The position numbers were made by a program, and so were the translations under genes. Below, in pieces: positions 12,150 through 23,007 of a stretch of 64,000 bases of DNA. How positions within the stretch are numbered: the first letter of the stretch is position 1; each line of letters opens with the position of its first letter. Source of the DNA: Erodium maritimum (Eukaryota; Streptophyta; Magnoliopsida; Geraniales; Geraniaceae). The stretch lies in contig OY997596.1 in the NCBI GenBank assembly GCA_963921825.1, forward strand, positions 17,241,001 through 17,305,000, read 5' to 3'. The notes below the pieces were generated by a model. It was not told where the DNA came from. It ran no database searches and saw only the letters and a program-made list of their open reading frames with translations.

Positions 12150-13020
12150 TTTAATATGATTCACATTTTTCCTGAAATAGTTGCATCCCCAATCATCCAG
12201 CGAATTGCCCATTCCTTTTATAACATCCTTTTTATTTGTCCCCATATATTTATCCCAATTTTGATGTACTATACGTCCATATTCCGGATCCCTGATCCAT
12301 TGAGATTGGAATCGGAATTTCGGTTGGCCCCATTATGTTGTTTTCGAGCAAAGGAAAGAAGAATAGGCCAATGATCGGAAGTGGTAACCCCTTTATTACG
12401 AAGGTCCAGGTCTGGGAGGGATGAGAAAAAAGCCTCAGTAATGAGTGCTCTATCCAGTCTTGTTTCAATACGCCTACCTAGGGTCCGTCTTTTGAACCAT
12501 GTGAACTGATGGACCGATAGTGGTATATCAATAAGATCCAATTCCTCCACTACTTGACAGAAATCATTTATCAAATTTGTGGATAACCCCCTCCGCCCAT
12601 AGTTTCATCTGGGCTAAGGATACCATTGAAGTCACCAATGATGATCCAATTCGGTCGTGAATATGTGTGGAGTCTGCGTAACATGTCCTAGGTACGATCC
12701 CTATGATTTCGATTTGCCTCCCCATAGATCCCTGTAAGACGTATATCATCATATCCTAACACTGAGAGTTCCACATCAATATGGTGGCCATCTTTAGCAC
12801 GGAGATCCACCGTAATACCTTGTACCAGAACAGTGCCAATCTCCGTTATGTATCCGACTTTGGTTCACATATATAACCACAAAAGCCCAACGACCTAGCC
12901 AAGAGTCTACAATTCTGATCGGAATGAATAGTTTCACAGAGAAATAGAACGTGGGGACTATGATCTCGGAGTAGGTGTCGGAGTTGCTGCTTGTGTAGTT
13001 GGGAGCCCATGCTTTGGCAA
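12150..13020 (-). pseudogene. LINE endonuclease domain, broken
   Basis: Minus-strand pieces include an early HSPHVLFLCETIHSDQNC-like segment near 12900-12970. Near 12380-12560 they include IPLSVHQFTWFKRRTLGRRI, TRLDRALITEAF and GVTTSDHWPILL. The last carries the S-D-H of the apurinic/apyrimidinic-type endonuclease of L1 elements, which nicks target DNA. Several frame breaks are present. Confidence 0.7.
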
Positions 13021-13801
13021 TTTCATGCCAGAATTCGCAGGTCTGGTCGTTCGACGAATGGATTATTGTTGTGAATCGGTCCAGAACCCGGGTCAATACG
13101 GCGCCGGCATTGAGGTCTGGGTGTTGGCTGGGAGAGCCCTAAAGTTGATGTTGATGCCCGTGATAGAATAGGCGAGAATCCTGTCGTTTGTGATTGAGGG
13201 GTAGATGATTCAATTCGTGGACCCAGATTTTATTGGGCACTCGGCTGACTCGGTGAGAATGGGGGAATGGCTGTCGAGGCAAAGTGAGGTGGATTGGGGG
13301 ATATGGCTGGAAGCTCTAGGGGGAAACTGATTGTTGGGTCGACAAAGGCTGGAGTGACGCAGATGGGTAGGTTGAATGGGGAATTTGTATCAGCGATGGC
13401 TTGGAGTTGGTTCGCGAAGGAGATTGGGACGAGACTGGGGAGACGGTTATAGGGGGAGAGGGAGAGGAGCGCTATGGAGACTGAGAGATGGTGTCGGACC
13501 GAGACTGAGAGTGACAGAGACATCCCGAGGGGAACCGTTTATTCGCTAGCGGTGATAAAACCCTAACAGAAGCCATACGATAAAAGTTTTTGCAACGATA
13601 ACAATATAATGATTCAAGTTAAGTGAATAGTCAAATTTATGATTTATTCTCCATCAAACTCTCCGATGCAAAAATACAATAATTATAATAAAAACAAAAT
13701 AGTTTTACAGCCAATCAAGCAATCAATTGACTTCTCTACCGTGTCTCACCCCGAAACAAAATACTAATCCTGCAAATATAGATAACCACCATATAACCTA
13801 A

Positions 13802-14356
13802 TCAGATGTACGAGGGAATGCGACCAGAAAAGGTCGTGATAGTCGCAAATTCAACGAGAGTCAACGACGTCGTGTCATGAGCAGAACCATTGCAACTCGT
13901 CTTCTTGGGCTGTGGCGGCGCCTGGATCGTACGGTCCCTGCAGACCGGGCAGTGAAGCGAGCGCACCACGAGCCACTGATCGATGCAGTCCACGTGGAAG
14001 ACGTGCTTGCACCTCGGCAGCACCCTAACATTTTCCCCAATCTCGAACTCCGCCAGGCAGATCGCGCAGCTCTCCGCCTCAGAATCAGCGCCCTGGGAGT
14101 GGGAGTGGGGCCCGCTGTAGATGACTATCGCAATCGCATCGAGCTCAGACTTAGGGTCCCGGAAAGAGGCGGCGGAAGAATCCCTGCTGCGGCGGCGGCA
14201 GAAGAGGTAGCTCCAGTAAGTGAGGGCGAAAGCCAAGACGAGGAGGAGCGCAGAGCCGGCGTTGATGGCTTGATGGTAATTCCGGTGTGATTGCGACGTG
14301 GCCGGCGCGTCTCCTGTGACGGATTGGAGAAAGCGTCTAGGACTCCTCATCATCAC
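13802..14356 (-). CDS. ATL-type RING-H2 E3 ubiquitin-protein ligase
   Basis: An uninterrupted 184-codon single-exon frame starts at ATG (complement of 14354-14356) and stops with TGA at 13802. One transmembrane helix lies at about residues 33-52 ([20 protein letters not shown]), followed by a basic stretch (CRRRSR). An [12 protein letters not shown] segment stands where ATL proteins carry the GLD motif. The RING-H2 domain runs from about residue 96: [20 protein letters not shown], then KHVFH, then [17 protein letters not shown] Pro lies two residues before the third Cys. The spacing is C-x2-C-x15-C-x1-H-x2-H-x2-C-x11-C-x2-C, one residue longer than the usual x10. By family it should be a membrane-anchored E3 that passes ubiquitin from an E2; the substrate is unknown. 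Intronless structure and about 180 residues are typical of ATLs. The nearest neighbours are a LINE and AT-rich DNA. Confidence 0.9.
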   Translation of the reverse strand: MMMRSPRRFLQSVTGDAPATSQSHRNYHQAINAGSALLLVLAFALTYWSYLFCRRRSRDSSAASFRDPKSELDAIAIVIYSGPHSHSQGADSEAESCAICLAEFEIGENVRVLPRCKHVFHVDCIDQWLVVRSLHCPVCRDRTIQAPPQPKKTSCNGSAHDTTSLTLVEFATITTFSGRIPSYI

Positions 14357-15139
14357 GATAATTTTGTTACGCTTACGAGATAGGCTCGCCGTCTCTAAAA
14401 GACCAAATCTGTTAGGGTATGGACGCGGTGACGCGTCTCATGCATGTACGCCTCTTCTTTGTTCATCCATGTTTCTTAATAATTAAGAGTATATTAATTA
14501 TCCAAAATATCATCCCGTAAACAAGAAATAGCTTTCTAGAAATGAATAGAGTGATTCAAGAAAATATATGTTTTTTTCTGTATTTTTTAGGACATAAATA
14601 CTCTTGTTATACCTTAAATAAAATTCTATTTTTCATCTTCATCCTTTATTTTTTGAAAAATAATAATATATTTTTAATTAATTTATTCAAATCTAGTTTC
14701 AAAATAAAGTTTTTATTCAATTTTATTGATTTATTAAAATCAGATTTCAATTTATTTTTTTCAAAATTAGATTATTTTGATTAATATTTTTCATTATGAT
14801 TTTACAATGTCCACTCAAGTTCGGATCATCAACGTAGAATATCTAATGTGCCATAAGATGAATAAAACACAACTATTTGAGAAACGCAACCACAAACACA
14901 AGTACAAGGATGGTTTATAATACGATCCAAGCCCAATATGAGACCATGCGCTACCTATTCTTAACAGTGGATCACACACAATAAAGCATGGTCAACGATC
15001 TAAATAGTCGTGTGCAATCTCAGCTCACACCCAAACGTTCACATGCTCCTATCTAGGGGTAAATATGGAAATCCATATCAACGTAATTGTCATACAATAA
15101 AACGGAAACATAATTGGCGACCTTTTGAATTAAACGCTA
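14357..15139. other. upstream region of the ATL-type gene; AT-rich tract
   Basis: The first ~150 bp upstream of the ATL start should hold its 5' UTR and promoter, but I see no convincing TATA box. 14530-14790 is a strongly AT-rich, TTTTTAT-type tract with a meaningless open frame. 14800-15139 is mixed sequence with no recognised gene. Confidence 0.5.
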
Positions 15140-15149
15140 TTATTTGAAA

Positions 15150-15310
15150 GCCATGATCTTCACTAATCGTGCTGGAGATCGATATCACTGACAGAGATTG
15201 CACATCTCATCACTAATTGCGTTAGAGATCGATTTTCGCAACAGAGATCAAGATCGACGATGAACAGACCACTAACCGTGTCAGAGATCGATATCGGCGA
15301 CGGAGATCGC
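15150..15310 (+). repeat. three imperfect tandem units with GAGATCGAT
   Basis: Units of about 55-65 bp share CACTAATCGTG, GAGATCGATATC and ACAGAGAT in the same order (near 15158, 15211 and 15271). They have drifted from one another. Confidence 0.6.
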
Positions 15311-15319
15311 ATACCAACA

Positions 15320-15930
15320 TTGAGGATTACGTCGACGCTAACCCTCGGCCTATTTGATGGATACGAGCCCTTGAATCGTTGGATGTCGAATCGCTTGGAG
15401 ACACGTGGCCCTAAAATTATGGTGTCATTAAAGTCTAAAGTAAATTTCGGGTTTAAATAATGGCAATTGTTTCTCCTTCATCTTCACCAACTCACGATTC
15501 CACAACTCTCCTCACCGTCAGACTCTTTGAAGAAAATTCCACGACGAGCAAGCAGAAGCTCTGGCGTTCCAACACTACCGCTTCTCCGACAAACAAGAAC
15601 AAGCTCTACTGTTCCACTCGCCTCACATTTTGTAGAATCGCTTCCTCGTCCACCTAGTGCATAATATCTCTAGCGTTCCCGCACCACAAATTCTCCGGCG
15701 AGCAAGCATAAGCTTCGCTTGTTTGCAGAATCTCTCTCTCTCTCTCTCTCTCGTTTACTAGGTGTAGAATCTACCACTGCAACCTCTCTATCTCTCCAAC
15801 TGCATCCATGGCTAACAAGAACATTAGAACAACCAAAAGTATCCCTTGGAGTTCACATGAAAATGGGATTACGTCCTTGACTCGCAGCACTACTCATGCA
15901 AAAGGAGGAGCAGTTTTGGGGCCAGGATGA
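15320..15930 (+). other. unassigned, with (TC)n microsatellite
   Basis: 15470-15660 reads as two overlapping serine-rich frames, consistent with a pyrimidine-rich leader rather than a gene. A (TC)11 run lies at 15731-15752. A partial internal duplication exists: GGCGAGCAAGCATAAGCTTC near 15698 resembles GACGAGCAAGCAGAAGCTCT near 15542. Confidence 0.45.
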
Positions 15931-16189
15931 CTATGTTCACTCGCCGATATAATGGATGGTCCCAACCTTGCCCGTGTACAACTGATCTAACCCGTATCCG
16001 AGTTTCGCTTCAACATTCCAGCGTGGGATGACGTTTGAGGGCTCTACCACGTACCCGAGGTCTAGCTCACAATTTGAGGGCTCACCACCTACCCGGGTTT
16101 CAAATCGGGAACAGTATTTAATATGTTGTTGTATCGGAAATGCAGCGTCCACCTAAGGTCATACACATCCGTGTCCCACCGGCTCATTA

Positions 16190-16690
16190 AGGGAGAAGCC
16201 AGTCAAACAACCCAGACGCCCCCGTATTTACCAGAAGTGGACTCGGACTAAGGAGGAAGCATTGGTGTGTGCATGGCTAAACCACACCGAGAACTTAGAG
16301 CATGGGGCCGACCAAGAATTTTGTGACTCCATTCGGAAGGAGCTTGCCCTCGTAACCCATGAATCACCATCAATGAAGCGGTCAACAAAGAACTACAAGC
16401 ATCATTGGAGCGTCACCAACCAGAAGGTGAAGATGTTCTAGGTGTACTAGTCAAAGTTCAAGCACATCTACCAATATGGTAGATCCAGTGACCGGATTAT
16501 GAATTATGCAGAGACGAAGTGTGCGGAGAAGTACTAACATGTGTCCGCATGGAAGCATCAGTGGGTCCTCGTGCGAAACAAGTCTTGTTGAGTGCATCGT
16601 TTTGAGAACGAGTTCTCGATGACCAGTGGGATTTAGCCAGCATAGACGACCATCACACGCTGAGAAGACCTGGCTTGAGCACCTCAATGT
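16190..16690 (+). pseudogene. PIF/Harbinger Myb/SANT-like accessory protein relic
   Basis: The plus strand reads YQKWTRTKEEALVCAWLN, DQEFCDSIRKELALV, MKRSTKNYKHHWSVTNQKVK and then an FKHIYQYGRSSDRIMNYAE-like helix. This pattern (charged W-T/S-x-x-E-x-x-x-L, later K-x-H-W and I-x-x-Y) is that of the Myb-like ORF1 of plant PIF/Harbinger elements, often annotated as 'glutathione S-transferase T3-like'. In the family it helps the transposase bind DNA and enter the nucleus. Multiple in-frame stops (for example near 16438 and 16448) make it a relic. No DDE transposase was found beside it. Confidence 0.6.
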
Positions 16691-16704
16691 CCACTATATC
16701 ATCT

Positions 16705-16905
16705 TTTATCTTCTGCTACAGGGGCCCTTTCCATGGCGTCGCAGAAGTTACTTTCTTCCGCGGCGTCGCAGTATATGTGTTCTTCTACGATGTCATAGTA
16801 TGACGTCGCAGAGGGAACAATACTTTTACGATGTCATACTATGACATCGTAGAGGGAATAAATTCTTCGACGTTATACCTATGGCGTAGTAGAAGTTATA
16901 CCGTC
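16705..16905. mobile_element. CACTA-type subterminal repeat region
   Basis: Four to five copies of TACGATGTCATAGTATGACG and GGCGTCGCAGAAG occur in both orientations within 200 bp. Dense inverted TGACGTCG-type repeats just inside the end are typical of plant CACTA (En/Spm) elements. The preceding CTGCTACAGGGGCC may be a worn CACTACA terminus. It fits with the TNP2-like fragment at 18145-18480 on the same strand. Confidence 0.5.
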
Positions 16906-17358
16906 TTTAATACTTCACCAACTTGTCATTACACTCCCTACCAAACTCTTTCTTCTCACTCAGAACCTCCCTTCCTCTCAAAATTCCGCAGAATTTTCTT
17001 CACTCTCTCACAAAACCTCTCAAATATCTTCCTCTCTCAACTCTCCTCTATTAATCTACTTCCAAACAAAAAAAAAAAGAACGTCAACAAACTCGTTAAT
17101 GGTATGTTTTATATATACTTATATTTGACGAATATATTTTAGTTTGTGGAAGAAATAATTTTTTATATACTCATTTTGATTAATATATTTTAGTTAATTT
17201 GTGGAAGAAATTATTTTTGATATTATATATTTAGGATATATATAATATTTTTTTAGTGTTTTTAATGTAATGGTAAATTATTTAGCATTGATAATATATA
17301 GTGTGTTTTTTAATTATATGATTAATTAATATGAATTGTATATGTATATACATATATA
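16906..17358. other. AT-rich stretch, probably CACTA interior
   Basis: A pyrimidine-rich block (CTCTCTCAAAACCTCTC type, 16920-17060) resembling an untranslated leader is followed by AT-rich DNA to 17350. No gene is recognised. Confidence 0.4.
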
Positions 17359-18030
17359 GGAGAGCAATCATGTGTGAACCCCTTTAGAGTGTGAACATGT
17401 GAACTCAACCATATTGTGCCAAGTGTCGCGCTTAAAAAATGCCCCCATTTTTTTATAATCAAGTTTACTAATTTGATTTTTTCTGTTTCGTTTCGACTTC
17501 GATTTCATTTTTTCTTGCACCAATATTCTTCTTTTTTCAAGAGTTTTCTAACAAGTAGTGTATTGCATATGTTTTGATGTGTTTTTGGATATGTGTGTGG
17601 ATGTGTGAATATGAGTGCGAAAAGTGTGATTTGGTTTGCAAATATAGGGGTTGTGGTTTGAGAAAAGTGTGACGTTGTTTGCAAATATAGGGGTTGTGGT
17701 TTGAGAATACGGTGATGCGAGTTGAGAATATGAGGGATGTGATTTGAGAATATGAGGGATATGATTTGAGAATATGAGGTATGTTGGTTTGAGAATAAGA
17801 TGGAGATGATTTGAGAATATGAGGTAGGTTAGTTTGAGAATACGAGGGATATGATTTGAGAATATGAGGTATGTTGGTTTGAGAATGTGAGGTAATTTAG
17901 TTTGAGAATATGAGGTGTGTTGTTTGAGATTGTAAGTGAAGTGGGTTGAGAATATGAGACACGTGGGTTGAGAATACGAGTGACACTCGCGACTGCCACG
18001 TTTACGGACTTAACACTCGCGACTGCCACG
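17359..18030. mobile_element. TA-flanked element with TTTGAGAATATGAGG minisatellite (copy M6)
   Basis: The left end (GGAGAGCAATCATGTGTGAA) follows a TATATA tract. The next 150 bp resemble the left part of the 19330-20211 element (GTGTGAACCC, then TTTTTTCTTGCACCAATATT). The core at 17640-17960 has about 14 copies of a 20-24 bp unit, TTTGAGAATATGAGGTATG. The right end is unclear: no matching inverted end was found, so this copy may be truncated near the ACTCGCGACTGCCACGTTT duplication at 17987-18033. Confidence 0.5.
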
Positions 18031-18144
18031 TTTTGCTGCACCGTATACTTCCTATCATAATACGCCTGTTTGTATGTGGCACCAAAAGTGGCTTTCAAAT
18101 AACCTTTCTTCAAAACCCTTTGTTCACGCGAGTTGTCAAATAAT

Positions 18145-18480
18145 CAGGTTATGCAGTTGAAGACAGAGATTGTTGACATAATGTCCAGGTTGGAGATGAT
18201 ACTTCCTCCCCCGTTTCATACTATCATGTTGCATTCATGCAAACACCTTCTAGATCAAATCCTTCAAACGGGTCATGTACATTACACTTGGATATTTTTC
18301 ATGGAAAGGTACATGCTAGTATATATATATTAAACGTGTATGTATTGATCTCTATATACGTTATATATATGTAGAAAACTTGTGTACTATAAATTTTAGG
18401 TACGCAACCTTTGTTACCCCGAGGGTTTCATCGTGGGCCATACATTCTTCATCAATGTTCAACGCATATGAATTTATATC
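18145..18480 (+). pseudogene. CACTA TNP2-like protein fragment (DUF4218)
   Basis: Plus-strand translation reads VMQLKTEIVDIMSRLEMILP, PPFHTIMLHSCKHLLDQI, TGHVHYTWIFFMERYM. It continues after an apparent intron (from about 18309 to 18399) with YATFVTPRVSSWAIHS. This matches the DUF4218 pattern of plant CACTA proteins (E-I-x-x-x-x-C-x-L-E-x-x-F-P-P-x-F, then G-P-V-x-x-x-W-M-Y-x-x-E-R-Y-M). The rest of the transposase is absent. Confidence 0.65.
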
Positions 18481-18764
18481 TTGATAAAAGAGTCGCGAAC
18501 ACAAGAAATGTCGACCCCACGCCAGTCAACAGGAACGTTTCAATTTATAATTAATCAATGACGTCGTTACGCCCTATATGTATGAAAGTGTTGAGCGATC
18601 CTTAAATTGCACATGCACATTGAATGGTAATGACAATGTGTGATGAAGCTGACAAACAGTACAAATCATTTACAACAACGTACAATAATGTGTTTGGCAA
18701 CCGACAAAATTTACAACAACAAATGGATACATTTTACATGGCATTCAAGAGCACTGTAAGTTAT

Positions 18765-19320
18765 TATTCAAGAGTACAAACAACCTCTTATTGTGCAAAC
18801 TACAAACAAATCTAGGCCATAGGATCCACCCAAAGTGATGTCAGCAGAGCGCACCAGATACTGACGGGTGGGAGCGCACGTTGTAGATGCGCGCGCCCAA
18901 TACTGATAGTTTACATAGCATAGTGATGATAGTTTACATAGTATAGTGTTAATACCTTATTGTTGATACCTTACATGCATATGTATTCTGCACTCAGTGC
19001 TGGTAGTTTACATAGCACGGTGCTAATACCTTATATGCAAAACAGTGCTAATACTTTACATGTAATTGTACTAATAGTTTACGTACACGGGTGCTGATAG
19101 GTTATATATACGAGTACTGATACCTTAAAATCACAGGGTGTTAGTGCCTTTCGCGCTGTGCGTGTGATCAACATGCGCTACTGTGCGGGCAGAGGCGCGC
19201 GGGAAGTGGCCACGTGTCAGCATCTGATGCGCTCTGCTGACGTCACTTTGACCGCATCCTATGGCCTAGATTTGTTTGTAGTTTGCACAATAAGGCCCGT
19301 TTTTACTGTATACCCACTAC
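18765..19320. mobile_element. TIR element related to M2/M3 (copy M4)
   Basis: About 555 bp. The left arm (AAACAACCTCTTATTGTGCA, then AGTGATGTCAGCAGAGCGCA) pairs with the right arm ending GTTTGCACAATAAGG, and both match the 5057-5530 element. The core contains about nine variants of GTGCTGATAGTTTACAT. The extreme left end is ragged; the right end abuts a TATATA tract. Confidence 0.7.
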
Positions 19321-19577
19321 ATATATATAGAAGGTTTCAGGTGTGAACCCAAATTGGGGTGCAAAGTGCGAACTCTCTCCCACAGAATGACACATGGCAG
19401 AATTTTGGATGGAGCATTTATTTTTTTCCCAAGTTCGTTAATTTAATCATTCCCGCTTCGTTTTAACTCCAATTTTTTTATTCTTGCACCATTATTTTTA
19501 TTTTTCAAGATCTATCTATATAGATGCATATTGAATATATTTGGAGCACGGAAAAACAAAATAGGAAAAGTGTGACG

Positions 19578-19760
19578 CACATAGTGTTGGTACAATACGC
19601 ACATAATGCTGGTATAATACGCACACAGTGCTGGTATAATACGAACATAGTGCTAGTACAATACGAACATAGTGCTGGTACAATACGCACACAGTGCTGG
19701 TACAATACGGTACAATACACACACAGTGCTGGTACAATACGCACATAGTGCTGGTACAAC
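19578..19760 (+). repeat. 22-bp minisatellite, GTGCTGGTACAATACGCACA
   Basis: Eight near-identical units run head to tail with one internal slip near 19707. Two further units appear at 20068-20106. Because 22 is not a multiple of 3, periodic Tyr/Cys/His-rich open frames arise on both strands; these are not genes. Confidence 0.85.
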
Positions 19761-19816
19761 TAAACCCTAAACCCTAAAAATAAAGCCTAAACCCTAAAAC
19801 TAAACACTAAACCCTA
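19758..19816 (+). repeat. interstitial telomere-like CCCTAAA repeats
   Basis: ACTAAACCCTAAACCCTAAA is followed by degenerate copies (AAAGCCTAAACCCTAAA, AACACTAAACCCTAA). Five good CCCTAAA heptamers lie in 60 bp, the plant telomere motif, directly after the minisatellite. Confidence 0.8.
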
Positions 19817-20399
19817 AGGAAAGTAATACCAAAGTCCTAATATGAATAAAGGAAATCTAAAAACCTAAAAGAAATTTTAAAAAAAAATCCAAAATCTAAA
19901 CCTACAATTTTGACCCTCCAAATGACATCGGATGGCCGAAAAACATCGTACAACACAGCGTAGTAGTGACTATTGCTCGGAAGGCCGTTTCCACCCAAAA
20001 AATGCTAGGGTTTTGTCAAATTCTGACACTGATTTCAGCTCAGGTTCAATTCTGTCGATTCAATACATACACAAGTGCTGGTACAATACGCACACAATGC
20101 TGGTACTAGATATACATGGGTGCTTGTATGTGCGCGTGAACAACAGATTGCGCACGCGCGCAAAAAGGCCATGTGTCGCTCTCCTGTGAGTTCGCAGTTC
20201 GCACAATAAGGTATATATATATATATAATGAATCGATGTTACTAAAAAACCGTTTTATTTCTCTAGTAGATATTCTACGTTGACGATCCGAAATTGGTAG
20301 GACATTAAAAGGTCATGAACAAGGTAGCACATCGGGGAAAATAAAATGATTTTTCAATTTATGTATCTTTGAGTCATAAGTTTCAGTGGTTTTCGGCCA

Positions 20400-20957
20400 C
20401 CGTCCTAGATCTATCATTTCTCAGTGTTAGTCGTCGGCGTGTCGGTCACCATTAACTTTCGGAGTTGATGGTCTCGAAGAGTTAGGTTGTTCTTTTCAAT
20501 TAGGGTTCGGTTTTGGATTGTTACACATGTAGTCTAGTGGTTGTTGTGGAAGTGTTCGGTGTGGTTGATAGTTTGAGGTTGTTTTGTTTTGTGCTTCTTG
20601 GGGTAATTCTTAGGTTTTTAGACCTATTTTTTTCTGGTTTCTTGTTTTCCCCTTGTTGGGCTTTTATCAGTCTCTTGTTTATCAGTAGTTTTGTGCTTCA
20701 TGGTTGGAATATAAGGTTCCTTAAGTCAAAATCTGGTTCACCCCTGGTTGGGTTTGACTTAGGTCTGCTTCATGTTTTTAATATTTAGGTTTTAGATATA
20801 TTTATCCTCTCTGGGGTCTGTTGTAATTGTTGAGATTGGTTACCTCTAGGCTCCTTATCCTAGGGATGTCTTTGTTTGTAATGTCGTTTAAGGGATTCTT
20901 CCTTTTGTCTCATCTGTATTTCAAGGCGAGGTATTATAATAATTTACTGATAAAAAA
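20400..20957 (+). mobile_element. probable LINE 3' end fragment
   Basis: A T/G-rich sequence typical of plant L1 3' UTRs ends in TAATAATTTACTGATAAAAA, the type of tail seen in plant L1s. There is no coding part apart from meaningless hydrophobic frames near 20513-20788. It lies immediately upstream of another LINE. The 5' limit is a guess. Confidence 0.45.
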
Positions 20958-21142
20958 ACTACTTGTCAAATTGCATGTTCCTTTCACGAAGTACTTTCCA
21001 TAATGTCAATTTATGCATAATTGCGCAAACCATGAAACTATGTCTTTCATCCGCATTGCATCAATTAATCGTATAATAAAAAATCGCTTTCATATAAAAT
21101 CTCTCTCGTCTCGAGATCCCCTGCTGAGAAACCCTAGCCCCT

Positions 21143-22722
21143 ATGGCCTCCTCTGCTCCAGCCACCACCGCCGTCGACATGTCTGCCTCTAATGGACATG
21201 TCCCTTCGCCGTGTGCCCAGGTGCAGTCCTCGGTACTTGTACCGCCGCCTCGCCCTTCCTCGGACGTGGTGCCCCCCCCCCCCCCCCGCACGATAAGGAG
21301 ACGTCGAAAGCCACTCCAACCAGTCAAAACGTCTTCTACTCTCCATCTCAGTCCTCTTCCTCCTTCTCCGACCACGGCAGAGGGTATTTTCTCCCTTGGT
21401 CAGGAAACACCTGTGACAAAACCCCGTTGGGGTCGTACAAATAAATTCCTAGGGCTTGCGTCTTCTGCAAGCAAGCCTAGGGCTCCACTACTCCAACCTC
21501 CAACTGATCTAGTGGCCGCAGTGGCTGGGTTCACCCCTCTCCACCAGGGGAAGAATCGGATAGGGCTCCGATCCCTATGGTTCCATCTGAAATTACTCTT
21601 GCGTCTTCTGCAAGCAAGCAAGCCAAGGGCGCCACTCCTCCAACCTGCATCTTATCCGATGGTCGTGGCGGCTAGGGCTCACACCTCTCCACTAGGGGCA
21701 GATTCGGCTCGGGCTCTGGCCCTTGAGGTTCCACCTGGGTTTGCTCCCCTGACTGCATGTGCTCCTATAGCGACGACCTCGACGAACACAAAACCGTTCC
21801 AGGTTCCTTCCTCTCCACGCTATCGAGATCCTATGCGAGGGAAGGCTCCTGTGTAGGACTCAGGACAGACGATGATATGGGAACTCTATGAGGGAGGGCT
21901 TACCCAGAACATCGACTGTATCCCTATTGTCCCTACTGCTATGGATCTACCTCCTGGAGTTGATCGGTGTCGGCCTTCAAGTCTAGGGACACCGGTTCCA
22001 CCTCGGAGTCTCCATCGGCGGGGCCACCACTGGATGTTAACCTCAACAATCTTCAGGACAGCTTCTCGGCCTTCTTGCTGGATGGTGAAGAGGAGGTGGA
22101 GGTCATGATTCCAAGTGCATCGTTGAACCCCTCCTTGTTGGCTCGCCAACAATTTGCCATAATGGGTAAATTTTGGGCGTCCAGACCACCTCGGAAGGAG
22201 GTGCTGCTCCAAGTCATCACCAGGGCATGGGGCAGGTCGTGAAGGGCCTGGTCATCAAGGAAATTGGACCAGGATTATTCGGCTTCTACTTCGAGTCAGA
22301 AGAAGCACACATGTGGGTCCGTATAAAAGAAAACTTGGTGCTTTGACGGACGTCCTCTCCTCCTCGGGGACTTGGACCCGATGGATATGGTGCCTCCAGC
22401 CTTGGATCGGCTTCAACTTTGGGCCCATGCTCACGGTCTTCCTCCCTTGGTGCGAACCAAGAAAACGGGGGAGATGATCGGCTCGGTATTGGGGTTGAGC
22501 GTTGAGGTGCCGTGTGACAAGTGGGGCACCAGTTGGGGATGAACCGTTCATATTTGGTTCAGGCACCTGATGGAGCATCCCTTGCATCGCCATCTCCTGC
22601 TCCACTTTCGGGAATTTCCCGACCCAATTCGGGTATCTCTCACATACTCTAAGTTAACTAAATTCTGCGGTAACTATGGGATGATTGGACATGGCCTCAA
22701 GGAGTTCCCCGGGAAGTGGTGG
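21143..22722 (+). pseudogene. L1 ORF1 (DUF4283 plus CCHC knuckle), broken
   Basis: The first 237 codons from ATG 21143 form a Pro/Ser/Ala-rich N-terminal part (MASSAPATTAVDMSASNGHV). In other frames follow the DUF4283 landmarks LLARQQFAIMGKFWASRPP near 22135, GLVIKEIGPGLFGFYFESE near 22245, and LDPMDMVPPALDRLQLWAHA near 22372. A partial zinc knuckle (KFCGNYGMIGHGLKEFPGKW) lies near 22650-22720; its second and last metal positions read Tyr-for-Cys and Phe-for-Cys. At least three frame changes or stops occur. ORF1 would bind LINE RNA. The C-terminal part continues after the solo LTR, from 25751 to about 26280. Confidence 0.7.
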
Positions 22723-23007
22723 TGTCACGCCCCAAATCCGGTTTTGACCGGAATCGAGACGTGAACTTAAATAATGAATAAATAAAGCGATTTAAAAGAG
22801 AATAAATTCTGAAATAATAATCCGAAAGTAATAAATCCGATAAAGTGAGTCAACAACTCATAAATCCAGCAATAAACGTTTACTTTAAAATAGAGGGTAC
22901 GTCTCTAGACCAGACTAGCCTAAGACCCTCGCTAGCTCCCTAGCTCCAATAATCCCGCTAGACCACATCCCGCTCAAAACCTGTAGAACAATAAAGTAAA
23001 GGGGTGA

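Larger units (their letters stand above)
9093..13560 (-). mobile_element. L1-type LINE (retroposon), degraded
   Basis: The plus strand starts with a T run (9093-9101), the poly(A) tail of a minus-strand element. Reading the minus strand from high to low, the order is: a short 5' part (13560-13050), an endonuclease domain (about 13020-12150), reverse transcriptase (about 11944-10524), a zf-RVT-like region (about 9990-9540) and a C-terminal RNase H-like domain (9515-9264). This is the order of plant L1 ORF2. ORF1 is missing or reduced to the first 97 codons (13523-13230), so an internal deletion joins the 5' end to ORF2. Many stops and frame changes break ORF2. Confidence 0.85.
19330..20211. 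mobile_element. TA-flanked element with minisatellite and telomere-like core (copy M5)
   Basis: 882 bp between TATATA tracts. The left end (AAGGTTTCAGGTGTGAACCC) resembles that of 17359; the right end (GAGTTCGCAGTTCGCACAAT) resembles M2-M4. It therefore looks like a hybrid of the two groups. The core holds a 22-bp minisatellite and a telomere-like block. No coding capacity. Confidence 0.65.

Noticed and set aside
13877-14290. 137-codon plus-strand frame
   Set aside because: It lies entirely antisense to the ATL-type gene, whose RING domain is clear.
19505-19759. Tyr/Cys/Val-periodic open frames on both strands
   Set aside because: They are the reading of a 22-bp minisatellite; the periodicity explains them completely.
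21143-21856. 237-codon Pro/Ala-rich frame as a host gene
   Set aside because: It is followed by DUF4283 and zinc-knuckle landmarks, and is bounded by LINE target duplications, so it is LINE ORF1.
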